NCBI RefSeq assembly: GCF_007785815.1
Contig: NZ_VNIM01000026.1
Location: forward strand, 1 to 44,406
Reading direction: 5' to 3'
Length of the DNA stretch: 44,406 nucleotides
DNA from: Alterirhizorhabdus solaris
Lineage (GTDB): Bacteria; Pseudomonadota; Alphaproteobacteria; Sphingomonadales; Sphingomonadaceae
The notes under the pieces are model-generated. The model was not told the origin of the DNA, did no database searches, and saw only the letters and a program-made list of their open reading frames with translations. The translations under genes were made by a program, and so were the position numbers. Below are positions 7,650 to 15,977 of this stretch, in pieces. The stretch's first letter is position 1. The number at the start of each line of letters is the position of its first letter.

Positions 7650-8675
7650 TCAGCGATGGCCGAGCGCCTCGTTTAGCCGCGACAGCGCCGCCGCATCACC
7701 GGGCAGGCCGAAGCGCAGCCAGCGCGGGTTGTACTCGAACGGGCGGGTGAGGATGCCGACGCGGGCCAGCCGATCGAACAGCACCGCCGCCGCGTCGGTT
7801 TCGACCAGCCGGAACAGCGGGCAGCCCCCGAGCGGTGTCAGGGCGTGTGAGGCCAGCACCCGGTCCAGCGCGGCAGCGGCCCCGGCCACGCCTTCGCGCA
7901 TCCCGTCGATCCACCAGCTATCCCGATAGGCGGCGGTGCCGACAGCGATAGCGGTGGCCGATACCGGCCAGCTCCCCAGCAACGCCCGCATCCGCGCCAC
8001 CAGCGTCGGCGCACCGCACGCGAACCCCAGCCGCACCCCCGCCAGCCCGAAATATTTGCCGAACGAGCGGAACACCAGCACCGGATCGTCCGCCCGCAGG
8101 TGCGGCAGCAGGCTCGCCTCCGGCGTCGCCTCGATGAATGCCTCGTCCACCACCAGCACGCCGCCGCGCGTACCCAGCCGGCGGGCCAGCGCCAGCAATC
8201 GCTCGAGGGGCAGCAGCCGGCCATCGGGGTTGTTCGGGTTCGCCAGCAGCAGCGTGCCGCCCTGCCCCGCCGCCTCGTCGATAGCCTCGACGGAGATTGC
8301 CATCGCGCGCGCCAGTGCCTCGCCATGCGTGCGGTAGCCGGGGGCGATATAACGGAACGGTGCGGGCAGGCCGAGGTGGCCGAGCAGGCGCAGGCCGATC
8401 TCGGTGCCGGGCAGCACCGCCACCGACGCATCCGGCACGCCGAACGCCGCCGCCGCCGCCCGCTCCAGCCCGGCCAGCGCCGTCACCGAAGGCAGCGCGC
8501 GCAGATCGACCGGCGGGACTGCGCCGTCCCATGCGAACGGGTTGATCCCGGTGGACAGGTCCAGCCACGGGCGCGGCGCATCGGGGAAGGCGGTAGCCGC
8601 CTCGTCCAGCCGGCCGCCGTGAAATGTCAGGGAATGCAACGCGAAGGCCTCGACGGGGGATCGGTGCGCCTCCAT
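7650..8675 (-). CDS. cobC: Threonine-phosphate decarboxylase CobC (PLP-dependent)
   Basis: A fold-type I PLP enzyme of the aminotransferase I/II family. In B12 synthesis it decarboxylates L-threonine phosphate to (R)-1-aminopropan-2-yl phosphate, the linker that CobD attaches. Motifs seen: FHGGRLDEAA near the start, LDLSTGINPF (the CobC signature), LLANPNNPDGR (about 143-153), VVDEAFIE, and the PLP lysine in FRSFGKYFGLAGVRLG (Lys207 when counted from 8675). A C-terminal RPFEYNPRWLRFGLP completes the fold. ATG 8675 is chosen. ATG 8699 and a TTG at 8639, which starts closer to the conserved FHGG, are alternatives. It is divergent from cobP and sits directly upstream of cobD. Confidence 0.93.
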   Translation of the reverse strand: MEAHRSPVEAFALHSLTFHGGRLDEAATAFPDAPRPWLDLSTGINPFAWDGAVPPVDLRALPSVTALAGLERAAAAAFGVPDASVAVLPGTEIGLRLLGHLGLPAPFRYIAPGYRTHGEALARAMAISVEAIDEAAGQGGTLLLANPNNPDGRLLPLERLLALARRLGTRGGVLVVDEAFIEATPEASLLPHLRADDPVLVFRSFGKYFGLAGVRLGFACGAPTLVARMRALLGSWPVSATAIAVGTAAYRDSWWIDGMREGVAGAAAALDRVLASHALTPLGGCPLFRLVETDAAAVLFDRLARVGILTRPFEYNPRWLRFGLPGDAAALSRLNEALGHR

Positions 8676-8704
8676 CAGCAATCGCGACGCGACAGGCAAG
8701 GATT

Positions 8705-9241
8705 ATGGCGATGGCCGGCACATTGGAACGACCCGATCGCATGCTGCTGGTGCTGGGCGGCGCACGATCGGGCAAGAGCCGTCATGCCCAGCACATCGCT
8801 GAGGGTTGCGGCGGCGCACTCGTGTTCATCGCCACCGCGCAGGCGTTCGACACCGAGATGGAGGATCGCATCGCCCGCCACCGCAGCGACCGCGATGCAC
8901 GCTGGCGCACGGTGGAGGCGCCGCTCGATCTGGCCGGGGCGATCGCGGCGGCGGATGCGGAGGATACGGTGATGCTGGTCGACTGCCTGACGCTCTGGGC
9001 CTCAAACCTGCTGCTGGGCACGGCGGATGCCGAGGCGGCCACTGAGGCGCTGGTGGCGGCGATGGCCGCGTCGCGGGGGCGGATCATCCTCGTCAGCAAC
9101 GAGGTGGGGCTGGGCATCGTGCCGGACAATGCGCTGGCCCGCCGGTTCCGCGACCTGGCCGGCACGATCAACCAGCGTGTCGCGGCGGCGGCCGATCGCG
9201 TCCACTTCATCGCCGCCGGCCTGCCGCTGATCCTGAAATAG
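8705..9241 (+). CDS. cobP: Adenosylcobinamide kinase/guanylyltransferase CobP (CobU)
   Basis: This bifunctional enzyme phosphorylates adenosylcobinamide and transfers GMP from GTP to make adenosylcobinamide-GDP, the substrate of CobS (EC 2.7.1.156 and 2.7.7.62). The 178-residue protein has the P-loop GGARSGKSRHAQ (18-29) and FIATAQAFDTEMEDRIARHR. Within the latter the histidine of ARHR is the usual guanylylated residue. VDCLTLWASNLL and SNEVGLGIVP are the other diagnostic motifs. ATG 8705 follows AAGGA at five bases. It is transcribed away from cobC/cobD and runs up to the converging mccA gene with only nine bases between the stops. Confidence 0.95.
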   Translation: MAMAGTLERPDRMLLVLGGARSGKSRHAQHIAEGCGGALVFIATAQAFDTEMEDRIARHRSDRDARWRTVEAPLDLAGAIAAADAEDTVMLVDCLTLWASNLLLGTADAEAATEALVAAMAASRGRIILVSNEVGLGIVPDNALARRFRDLAGTINQRVAAAADRVHFIAAGLPLILK

Positions 9242-9250
9242 GCGCGCGTC

Positions 9251-11119
9251 TCAGCCCGCCGGATCGATCCACGCCAGCGTCACGCCCTCGGCCACCTGCG
9301 CGCCCGCCGCCACGGTCAGCTCGGCGATCACGCCGTCGAACGGGGCGAGCAACGCCTGCTCCATCTTCATCGCCTCCAGCACCAGCAGCTTCTGCCCCCT
9401 GATCACCGTTTCACCCGCCGCGACATCGACGGAGACGATCCGCCCCGGCATCGGCGACAGGATCAGCCCGTCGCCCGCCGCCGCCCCGCCGCCGGCATGA
9501 GCCGCCACCGGCGCGCCGAAGGCCCATGCCTCGCCGTTCAGGAACAGCACGGTCCCGCCGTCCAGCCGCGCCACGACCGGGGCCGGCCCGCCGGGGACCA
9601 GCGCCACGACATGCACCGTGCCGGCGACCTCCACCGCAATCCGCCGTTCGGCCGGGGCATCTAGGCGAAAGCCCGTCAGCGCCGCCCACGGATCGGTCGG
9701 CGCGTTCGGCAACAGCGCGTGCGCCGCCGCCTGGAGGATGGCGTCGGACGGATCGGCGCCGGGCACCAGCCGCTCGGCGTGGCGCTCGATGAAGCCGGTA
9801 TCGATCCGGCCGGCGACGAAATCGGGATCGGCGGCGGCGCGGGCGAGGAAGCCGGCGTTGGTCCTCACCGGCCATACCTGCACCGCCCCCGCCGCCTGCG
9901 CCAGCCGGCGCGCCGCCCCGGCGCGGGTGGGCGCGTGGACGATCAGCTTGGCGATCATCGGGTCGTAATGCGGCGTCACCGCGCCGCCCTCCTCCACGCC
10001 GCTGTCGATGCGGATGCCGGACGGGAAGCGCAGCCGGTGCAGCGGGCCAGTGGAGGGCAGGAAACCGCTCGCCGGGTTTTCGGCATAGAGCCGCGCCTCC
10101 ATCGCCCAGCCGTCGATCGCCAGATCGCCCTGCGCGCACGGCAACGGCTCGCCGGATGCGACGCGCAACTGCCACTCGACCAGATCCTGCCCGGTGATCG
10201 CCTCGGTCACCGGATGCTCCACCTGCAACCGCGTGTTCATCTCCATGAACCAGATGCGGTCGGCGCGCAGGCCTTCGCTGGCGTCGGCGATGAACTCGAT
10301 CGTGCCGGCGCCGACATAGTCCACCGCCCGCGCCGCCTTCACCGCCGCCGCGCAGATCGCGGCGCGGGTGGACGCGTCCATGCCGGGGGCGGGCGCTTCC
10401 TCGATCACCTTCTGGTGGCGGCGCTGGAGCGAACAGTCGCGCTCGAACAGGTGGACGACGTTGCCGTGGGTGTCGCCGAATACCTGCACCTCGATATGGC
10501 GCGGGCTGAGAATATATTTCTCGATCAGCACCCGGTCGTCGCCGAACGAGGCGGCCGCCTCTCGCCGGCACGAGCCGAGCGCCTCGGCGAAATCGGCCGC
10601 GCCTTCCACGCGGCGCATCCCCTTGCCGCCGCCGCCGGCCACCGCCTTGATGAGCACGGGATAGCCGATCGCATCGGCCTCCGCCTGCAACCGCTCCGGC
10701 GACTGGTCCTCGCCCAGATAGCCGGGAGTGACGGGCACGCCGGCCGCGATCATCCGTGCCTTGGCCGCATCCTTCAGCCCCATCGCACGGATCGCGGCGG
10801 GCGGCGCGCCGACCCACACCAGCCCGGCCCCCTGCACCGCCTCGGCGAACCCGGCATTCTCGGAGAGGAAGCCGTAGCCGGGGTGGATCGCCCGCGCGTC
10901 CGTCCGCCGCGCCGCCGCGAGGATCTTCTCCGCCACCAGATAGCTTTCGCCCGCCGGCGCCGGGCCGATACACACCGCCTCGTCCGCCTCCGTCACGAAC
11001 GGCATCGCCGCGTCCACATCGGAATGCACCGCGATCGTACGGACGCCCAGCGCCTGCGCGGTGCGGTTGATGCGGCGGGCGATCTCGCCGCGATTGGCGA
11101 TGAGGAGGGAGCGGATCAT
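9251..11119 (-). CDS. mccA: Methylcrotonoyl-CoA carboxylase alpha subunit (biotin carboxylase plus carrier)
   Basis: The alpha subunit carboxylates biotin with ATP and bicarbonate and carries it on its own carrier domain. With the beta subunit it converts 3-methylcrotonyl-CoA to 3-methylglutaconyl-CoA in leucine breakdown. In order: the biotin carboxylase N-domain (LLIANRGEIARRI), the ATP-grasp region with glycine-rich AVAGGGGKGMR, catalytic MEMNTRLQVEHPVTE, the biotin carboxylase C-domain, a linker domain, and a C-terminal biotinyl domain with LEAMKMEQ, biotin on Lys585 of 622. Propionyl- or geranyl-CoA carboxylase alpha subunits are alike. Assignment to MCC rests on ivd and mccB in the same operon. 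The start overlaps the stop of the upstream C39-like gene (ATGA). Confidence 0.92.
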   Translation of the reverse strand: MIRSLLIANRGEIARRINRTAQALGVRTIAVHSDVDAAMPFVTEADEAVCIGPAPAGESYLVAEKILAAARRTDARAIHPGYGFLSENAGFAEAVQGAGLVWVGAPPAAIRAMGLKDAAKARMIAAGVPVTPGYLGEDQSPERLQAEADAIGYPVLIKAVAGGGGKGMRRVEGAADFAEALGSCRREAAASFGDDRVLIEKYILSPRHIEVQVFGDTHGNVVHLFERDCSLQRRHQKVIEEAPAPGMDASTRAAICAAAVKAARAVDYVGAGTIEFIADASEGLRADRIWFMEMNTRLQVEHPVTEAITGQDLVEWQLRVASGEPLPCAQGDLAIDGWAMEARLYAENPASGFLPSTGPLHRLRFPSGIRIDSGVEEGGAVTPHYDPMIAKLIVHAPTRAGAARRLAQAAGAVQVWPVRTNAGFLARAAADPDFVAGRIDTGFIERHAERLVPGADPSDAILQAAAHALLPNAPTDPWAALTGFRLDAPAERRIAVEVAGTVHVVALVPGGPAPVVARLDGGTVLFLNGEAWAFGAPVAAHAGGGAAAGDGLILSPMPGRIVSVDVAAGETVIRGQKLLVLEAMKMEQALLAPFDGVIAELTVAAGAQVAEGVTLAWIDPAG

Positions 11120-11547
11120 GGTGCTACTTCCAAAATTCGCGTAATATGTAGTGGTGATTTATGCCCGTAAGGGTCTAGAATTGCTCTGCTGGAAAAGCTC
11201 CAGACTGCCCAGTGTCCATAGGGCTTCCACTCGATCGACTTTGTCTTATCAATCGGGCCTTGGGGATATAAAGCCAGACAGTTCAATAGGGCATCATGTT
11301 TAAGATTCATGAGTTCAAACTCAGGACCGATCGAATATATCTTCCCAATTATCGCTCTATCAAAGTTCAAAATCGCGTCTTGCAATATACCTATCGAAGT
11401 ACTCGCATTTATTGATCGCGCTTTTGATGACTTTCTATTGTCTTTGATGTATGCGGCGACTTCATCATAAGTTCTGCTGCATAATGTCGCGACTGCCGCT
11501 TGGCCGCACCCTTTTTCTCCCGGTTGAGCAATTGTACGCAAAACCAC
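11116..11547 (-). CDS. C39/papain-like cysteine peptidase-like protein embedded in the leucine operon
   Basis: A 143-residue protein that does not belong to leucine catabolism. It shows a papain-fold pattern: Gln8 six residues before Cys14 (QPGEKGCGQAAVA), then His112 in YGHWAVW and Asp125 in ILDPYG. This is the usual Gln-Cys-His-Asp order of C39-type bacteriocin-processing peptidases and relatives. No signal peptide, transporter domain or Gly-Gly leader substrate is visible nearby. The DNA is clearly AT-richer than both neighbours, with unusual use of AAA, ATT and TTG codons, suggesting acquisition. The GTG start lies four bases after the mccB stop. TTG 11541, better spaced from the GAGGGG, is an alternative start. 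Its stop overlaps the mccA ATG by four bases. Activity and substrate are unknown. Confidence 0.75.
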   Translation of the reverse strand: MVLRTIAQPGEKGCGQAAVATLCSRTYDEVAAYIKDNRKSSKARSINASTSIGILQDAILNFDRAIIGKIYSIGPEFELMNLKHDALLNCLALYPQGPIDKTKSIEWKPYGHWAVWSFSSRAILDPYGHKSPLHITRILEVAP

Positions 11548-11551
11548 CCCC

Positions 11552-13162
11552 TCACATCCGGAACAGGCCGAACTGCGCGCGTTCCGGAATGGGCGCGTTC
11601 AGCGTGGCGGAGAGGGCGAGGCCCAGCACGTCGCGGGTCTGTGCCGGGTCGATGATACCGTCGTCCCACAGGCGGGCGGTGGCGAAATAGGGGTTTCCCT
11701 CCGCCTCGTAGCGCGCGCGCACGGGCGCCTTGAACGCCTCGGCCTCCTCCGGCGTCCACGTTTCGGCATCGCGGTGGACGGTCGCCAGGACGCTCGCCGC
11801 CTGCTCCCCGCCCATCACGCTGATCCGCGCGTTCGGCCAGCTGAACAGGAAGCGGGGGGAATAGGCCCGACCGCACATGCCATAATTGCCCGCGCCGAAG
11901 CTGCCGCCGACCAGCACCGTGATCTTGGGTACGCTCGCCGTCGCCACCGCCGTCACCAGCTTGGCGCCATGCTTGGCGATGCCTTCCGCCTCATATTTGC
12001 CGCCGACCATGAAGCCGGAGATGTTCTGGAGGAACAGCAAAGGCACGCGCCGCTGGCATGCCAGCTCGATGAAGTGCGCGCCCTTCTGCGCGCTTTCGGA
12101 AAACAGCACGCCGTTGTTGGCGAGGATCGCCACCGGCATCCCCCAGATCCGCGCGAAGCCGCAGACCAAAGTGGTGCCGTACAGCGCCTTGAACTCGTGG
12201 AACGAGGAGCCGTCGACGATCCGGGCGATCACCTCGTGCACGTCATAGGGCGCGCGCACGTCGGTGGGCACGATGCCGTACAGCCCGGCCGGGTCCAGCT
12301 TCGGCGGCACCGGCTCGGCGATTTCGATATCCAGTGCCTTGGGCCGGTTCAGCGTCGCGACGATATCGCGGACGATCAGCAGCGCATGTTCGTCGTTCTC
12401 GGCGACATGATCGACCACGCCGGACTTGCGCCCGTGCGTATCGGCCCCGCCCAGCTCCTCGGCGGAGATCACCTCGCCGGTGGCGGCCTTCACCAGCGGC
12501 GGGCCGGCGAGGAAGATGGTGCCCTGCCCGCGCACGATCACCGTTTCGTCCGACATGGCCGGCACATAGGCGCCACCCGCGGTGCAACTGCCCATCACAC
12601 AGGCGATCTGCGGGATCCCCTCGGCCGACATCTGCGCCTGATTGAAGAAGATGCGGCCGAAGTGATCGCGGTCGGGGAACACCTCGGCCTGATGCGGCAG
12701 GTTCGCGCCGCCGCTGTCCACCAGATAGAGGCACGGCAGACGGTTCTGTTGCGCGATCTCTTGCGCACGCAGGTGCTTCTTCACCGTCAATGGGAAGTAT
12801 GCGCCGCCCTTCACCGTCGGGTCGTTCGCCACGATCATGCATTCGCGGCCGGAAACGCGGCCGATGCCGGTGATGACGCCCGCGCCCGGTGCGCCTTCCG
12901 GATCGCGCGCGTCGCCGTACATGCCGTTGGCCGCCAGCGCCGCGATTTCGAGGAACGGGGAACCGGGATCGAGCAGGCGGTAGACGCGATCACGCGGCAG
13001 CAGCTTGCCCCGCGCGACATGCCGTTCACGCGAGGCGGCCGAACCACCCAGCGCCGCCGTCGCCACCCGCGCGTTCAACTCCGAGACCAGCGCGCGATTG
13101 TGCGCGTCGTTCACCCGGAACGGCTCGGCCGCGGCGTCGGCGAGGGTCGTCAGCACGGTCAT
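11552..13162 (-). CDS. mccB: Methylcrotonoyl-CoA carboxylase beta subunit (carboxyltransferase)
   Basis: The beta subunit moves the carboxyl group from carboxybiotin to 3-methylcrotonyl-CoA. The 536 residues match the usual length. The crotonase-like carboxyltransferase halves are visible. The N-terminal half has the stretch from [19 protein letters not shown] to [19 protein letters not shown], then [16 protein letters not shown]. The C-terminal half has [21 protein letters not shown] and [16 protein letters not shown], ending at [17 protein letters not shown]. The [12 protein letters not shown] wording is typical of the methylcrotonyl enzyme, not the propionyl one. ATG 13162 overlaps the ivd stop (ATGA), so ivd and mccB are coupled. 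Confidence 0.94.
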   Translation of the reverse strand: MTVLTTLADAAAEPFRVNDAHNRALVSELNARVATAALGGSAASRERHVARGKLLPRDRVYRLLDPGSPFLEIAALAANGMYGDARDPEGAPGAGVITGIGRVSGRECMIVANDPTVKGGAYFPLTVKKHLRAQEIAQQNRLPCLYLVDSGGANLPHQAEVFPDRDHFGRIFFNQAQMSAEGIPQIACVMGSCTAGGAYVPAMSDETVIVRGQGTIFLAGPPLVKAATGEVISAEELGGADTHGRKSGVVDHVAENDEHALLIVRDIVATLNRPKALDIEIAEPVPPKLDPAGLYGIVPTDVRAPYDVHEVIARIVDGSSFHEFKALYGTTLVCGFARIWGMPVAILANNGVLFSESAQKGAHFIELACQRRVPLLFLQNISGFMVGGKYEAEGIAKHGAKLVTAVATASVPKITVLVGGSFGAGNYGMCGRAYSPRFLFSWPNARISVMGGEQAASVLATVHRDAETWTPEEAEAFKAPVRARYEAEGNPYFATARLWDDGIIDPAQTRDVLGLALSATLNAPIPERAQFGLFRM

Positions 13163-14298
13163 TGGCCGATCAGCTCCCGCCCGATCAGCATCCGCCGGAT
13201 TTCGTTGGTGCCCGCGCCGATGTCGAGCAGCTTGGCATCGCGCAGGAAGCGTTCGACCGGCCAGTCCTTCGTGTAGCCGGCCCCACCCAGCGCCTGGATC
13301 GCCTCCAGCGCCACCTTCACCGCATTTTCGGAGGCGAGCAGGATCGCGCCCGCCGCATCGAACCGCGTCGTCTTGCCCGCATCGCAGGCGCGCGCGACCG
13401 CATAGACGTAAGCCCGCGCGGAGTTGAGCGCGACGTACATGTCCGCCACCTTGGCCTGCATCAGCTGGAACGAGCCGATCGCCACACCGAACTGCTTGCG
13501 TTCGCGCAGGTAGGGCAACACCACGTCGAGGCAGGCCTGCATGATGCCGAGCTGGATGCCGGCCAGTACCGTGCGCTCGTAATCGAGGCCGGACATCAGG
13601 ATGCCGACACCGCCGTTGAGCGGCCCCATGATGTTGTCGTCCGGCACTACGCAGTCGTCGAACACCAGCTCGGCGGTGGGCGATCCGCGCATCCCCATCT
13701 TGTCGATCTTCTGGCCGATAGAGAAGCCGGCCATCCCCTTCTCGATCAGGAAGGTGGTGAGGCCGCGCGACCCCTCGCCGGTGCGGGCATATACCACCAG
13801 CGTGTCGGCATAGGGGGCGTTGGTGATCCAGAACTTCGTGCCGTTCAGCACGTAATCGCCGCCGCGCTTCTCGGCCCGCAGCTTCATGCCCACCACGTCG
13901 GAGCCGGCGCCCGCCTCCGACATGGCGAGGCTGCCGACATGCTCGCCGGAGATCAGCTTCGGCAGATAGCGCCGCTTCTGCCCGTCGCTGCCCCAGCGGC
14001 GGATCTGGTTGACGCACAGGTTGCTGTGCGCGCCATAGCTGAGGCCCACGGACGCGGACGCGCGGGCGATCTCCTCCTGCGCGACGACATGTTCGAGATA
14101 GCCGAGGCCGAGGCCGCCCCACTCCTCCTCCACGGTGATGCCGTGCAGACCGAGCGCGCCCATCTCCGGCCACAGGTCGCGCGGGAACCAGTCCTCCGCG
14201 TCGATCCTGGCGGCGAGCGGCGCGATACGATCGGCGGCGAAGCGCGCGGTCGTCTCGCGGATCGTTTCCGCCATTTCGCCCAGCGCGAAGTCGAACAT
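13159..14298 (-). CDS. ivd: Isovaleryl-CoA dehydrogenase
   Basis: This FAD enzyme oxidises isovaleryl-CoA to 3-methylcrotonyl-CoA, the substrate of the carboxylase encoded by the next genes. The 379-residue protein has the acyl-CoA dehydrogenase fold with [16 protein letters not shown] and the FAD/substrate segment [13 protein letters not shown]. Two details favour the isovaleryl enzyme. Glu241 lies in the [11 protein letters not shown] helix, where this subfamily carries its catalytic base. The C-terminal motif reads [11 protein letters not shown] with Ala where medium-chain enzymes have the catalytic Glu. Genes for methylglutaconyl-CoA hydratase and HMG-CoA lyase are not in the window. It is the first gene of the operon and is divergent from a LysR gene. 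Confidence 0.95.
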   Translation of the reverse strand: MFDFALGEMAETIRETTARFAADRIAPLAARIDAEDWFPRDLWPEMGALGLHGITVEEEWGGLGLGYLEHVVAQEEIARASASVGLSYGAHSNLCVNQIRRWGSDGQKRRYLPKLISGEHVGSLAMSEAGAGSDVVGMKLRAEKRGGDYVLNGTKFWITNAPYADTLVVYARTGEGSRGLTTFLIEKGMAGFSIGQKIDKMGMRGSPTAELVFDDCVVPDDNIMGPLNGGVGILMSGLDYERTVLAGIQLGIMQACLDVVLPYLRERKQFGVAIGSFQLMQAKVADMYVALNSARAYVYAVARACDAGKTTRFDAAGAILLASENAVKVALEAIQALGGAGYTKDWPVERFLRDAKLLDIGAGTNEIRRMLIGRELIGQ

Positions 14299-14319
14299 GC
14301 ACCCTCTCCCGGCCTGTCA

Positions 14320-14385
14320 GGCATATGGCATAGCCTGTCCGCCGCTGCGGGGAAAATTGAAATCACCGTCGGCATATCATAGGCC
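14320..14385. promoter_or_regulatory. Paired near-identical boxes between ivd and the LysR gene
   Basis: Two similar boxes occur in the 93-base divergent spacer: GGCATATGGCATAGCC at 14320-14335 and GGCATATCATAGGCC at 14371-14385. They start 51 bases apart, close to five DNA turns. Each has partial internal dyad symmetry of the T-N11-A kind expected for LysR-type regulators. They are candidate operators for the adjacent regulator; binding is inferred. Confidence 0.4.
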
Positions 14386-14391
14386 GTGTCT

Positions 14392-15276
14392 ATGATGGAC
14401 CGCTATCTGCTGCGCTATTTCCTCGCCGTGATCGACGCCGGCAACTTCTCGCGGGCGGCGGCGCAGTGCAACGTTTCGCAGCCCACGCTCTCGGTCGGCA
14501 TCGCCAAGCTGGAGCGGCAGGCCGGGCAACCGCTGTTCCACCGCACCAACCGGCGGGTGGAACTGACCGCCGCCGGCGCCCGGTTCGCCACCCACGCCCG
14601 CCGGATCGAGGCGGAGTTCGCGCTGGCCGAGCATGTCGTGCGCGAGGCGGTGCCGCGCACCACGCTGCGGCTGGGCGTGCTGGTGACGATCCCCGCCGGC
14701 TGGATCGAAACCTTCGTCACGCGCCTCGGCGACACGCCGGGACGCCTGCCGATCGAGATCGTCGAGGGGCGCGAGCGCGACTTGATCGAGCAGCTGTCGC
14801 GCGGGCGGATCGACGTGGCGCTCACGCTGGTCCGCGCCGAGAGCGACCGCTTCGCCGCCGAGCCCTTGTTCGAGGAGGGCTATGCGCTGGCGCTGCCCGC
14901 GAGCCACCCCCTTGCCGGCCGCCACACGATCGCGGCGGGCGAGCTTGCGGACAACGTGATGATCGTGCGCCGCCAGTGCGAGCTGCTGTCCGATACCAGC
15001 CGCCACTTCACCGCGCGCGGCGTGCGCCCCTTCTTCGCCGCCCGCACGCTCAGCGACGAGCGCGCGATCGGTTATGTCCGCAGTGGCCTTGGCGTGACGG
15101 TGATGCCGGCGTGCTTTCGCGATCCCGGAATCGTGCGGCCGAGGCTGGCCGACTTCGCCTTCACCCGCACGATCGGCCTGCTCTACGGCGCGCACGTGGA
15201 CCGCACGGCGCTGCGCGGGGGCGCCACGCTCACTGCACTGGCGGATGAGGTGCGGGCGGCGCGACGCGGCGGCTGA
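14392..15276 (+). CDS. LysR-family transcriptional regulator
   Basis: A 294-residue regulator with an N-terminal winged helix-turn-helix (FLAVIDAGNFSRAAAQCNVSQPTLSVGIAKLE, shown here only as its boundary residues Phe to Glu, roughly 10-41) and a periplasmic-binding-protein-like effector domain that begins near TLRLGVLVTIPAGW. The conserved ASHPLAGR segment lies in the middle. Its divergent position suggests control of ivd-mccB-mccA, perhaps with an acyl-CoA or branched-chain acid as effector; this is inferred from location only. Start codons at 14386 (GTG), 14392 and 14395 are all possible and none has a strong ribosome-binding site. ATG 14392 was taken. Confidence 0.88.
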   Translation: MMDRYLLRYFLAVIDAGNFSRAAAQCNVSQPTLSVGIAKLERQAGQPLFHRTNRRVELTAAGARFATHARRIEAEFALAEHVVREAVPRTTLRLGVLVTIPAGWIETFVTRLGDTPGRLPIEIVEGRERDLIEQLSRGRIDVALTLVRAESDRFAAEPLFEEGYALALPASHPLAGRHTIAAGELADNVMIVRRQCELLSDTSRHFTARGVRPFFAARTLSDERAIGYVRSGLGVTVMPACFRDPGIVRPRLADFAFTRTIGLLYGAHVDRTALRGGATLTALADEVRAARRGG

Positions 15277-15326
15277 TCTGTTCGGCGACGCCGGTGGATC
15301 GCCAGCAGCGGGGGAGAGGCCGTCGG

Positions 15327-15933
15327 TCAGTTCCGCTCGTAGGCGACGATCGCAAGCTGTCGCCGTGTCCGCTCGGCCCTGACCTCATCCGCGTCCGGCA
15401 GGGGCGACCGGCCGCCATCGTTGACAAGCCGCACGAAGAACTCGTGGCCGCCGGGCACCGTAAGGGTGTCGATCGAAAGCGAGACGATCCCGAGCACCCG
15501 GAGATCGTAGAGGATCGCCTCGAACGAAGCCGGCGTGAAGCACCAGCAGTGCGTATCGCGGTAGGGCGCGTCCGGATCGAGCGCGATTTCCGCCGCGATG
15601 CGATGGGCCTCGCTCAGATGCTCGACCAATCGGACGCCATCGACAGCATCCAGCCGCCCCCAGCCCGAGCGATCGACGCCGTCGATGGGGTTCAGCGCAT
15701 ACAGCGCGATGTGCGAGAACACCTGCGCCGCCGTCGGCCGAGTCCGTTGCGACCACCAGGCCTCGAGCAGTTCGCCCGTCTGGCTGTTGGCGCGGAAATA
15801 ATCGAAGCTCATCCAGCACCAACGTAGCGTAGCCGGCCGCCTTGGGGACGATCGGGTTGAACCACGGGCCGATCTCGATCCCGGTCTGACCGACCGCGAT
15901 ACCCGTTCTCAGTTGTTCGATCCTGTCCATCAT
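15327..15933 (-). pseudogene. Class I SAM-methyltransferase-like gene with internal deletion and frameshift
   Basis: Two pieces of one family sit in different frames. From 15933 down to about 15815 the frame reads RIEQLRTGIAVGQTGIEIGP and continues to LVLD, an N-terminus seen in methyltransferase-like proteins of polysaccharide loci. From about 15812 to 15327 a second frame gives FDYFRANSQTGELLEAWW and RPTAAQVFSHIALYALNP, a stretch that in intact relatives lies after the SAM-binding core. The core of roughly 90 residues, with its glycine-rich loop and SHNFEH-like motif, is missing. The 161-codon frame starting at ATG 15812 might be predicted as a separate gene, but it is a C-terminal remnant. 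The intact structure is recalled, not aligned. Confidence 0.7.
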
Positions 15934-15977
15934 CTCTGTGCGACCGCACTGTTACCCGGTGAGCCGCGACCAGCACA

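Noticed and set aside
9719-11170. 483-codon plus-strand frame opposite mccA
   Set aside because: Shadow frame; mccA is complete with biotin carboxylase and biotinyl motifs on the minus strand.
11774-13276. 500-codon open frame on the plus strand opposite mccB
   Set aside because: It is an antisense shadow created by high GC in third codon positions; its translation is His/Arg-rich with no family features, while the minus strand encodes a complete mccB.
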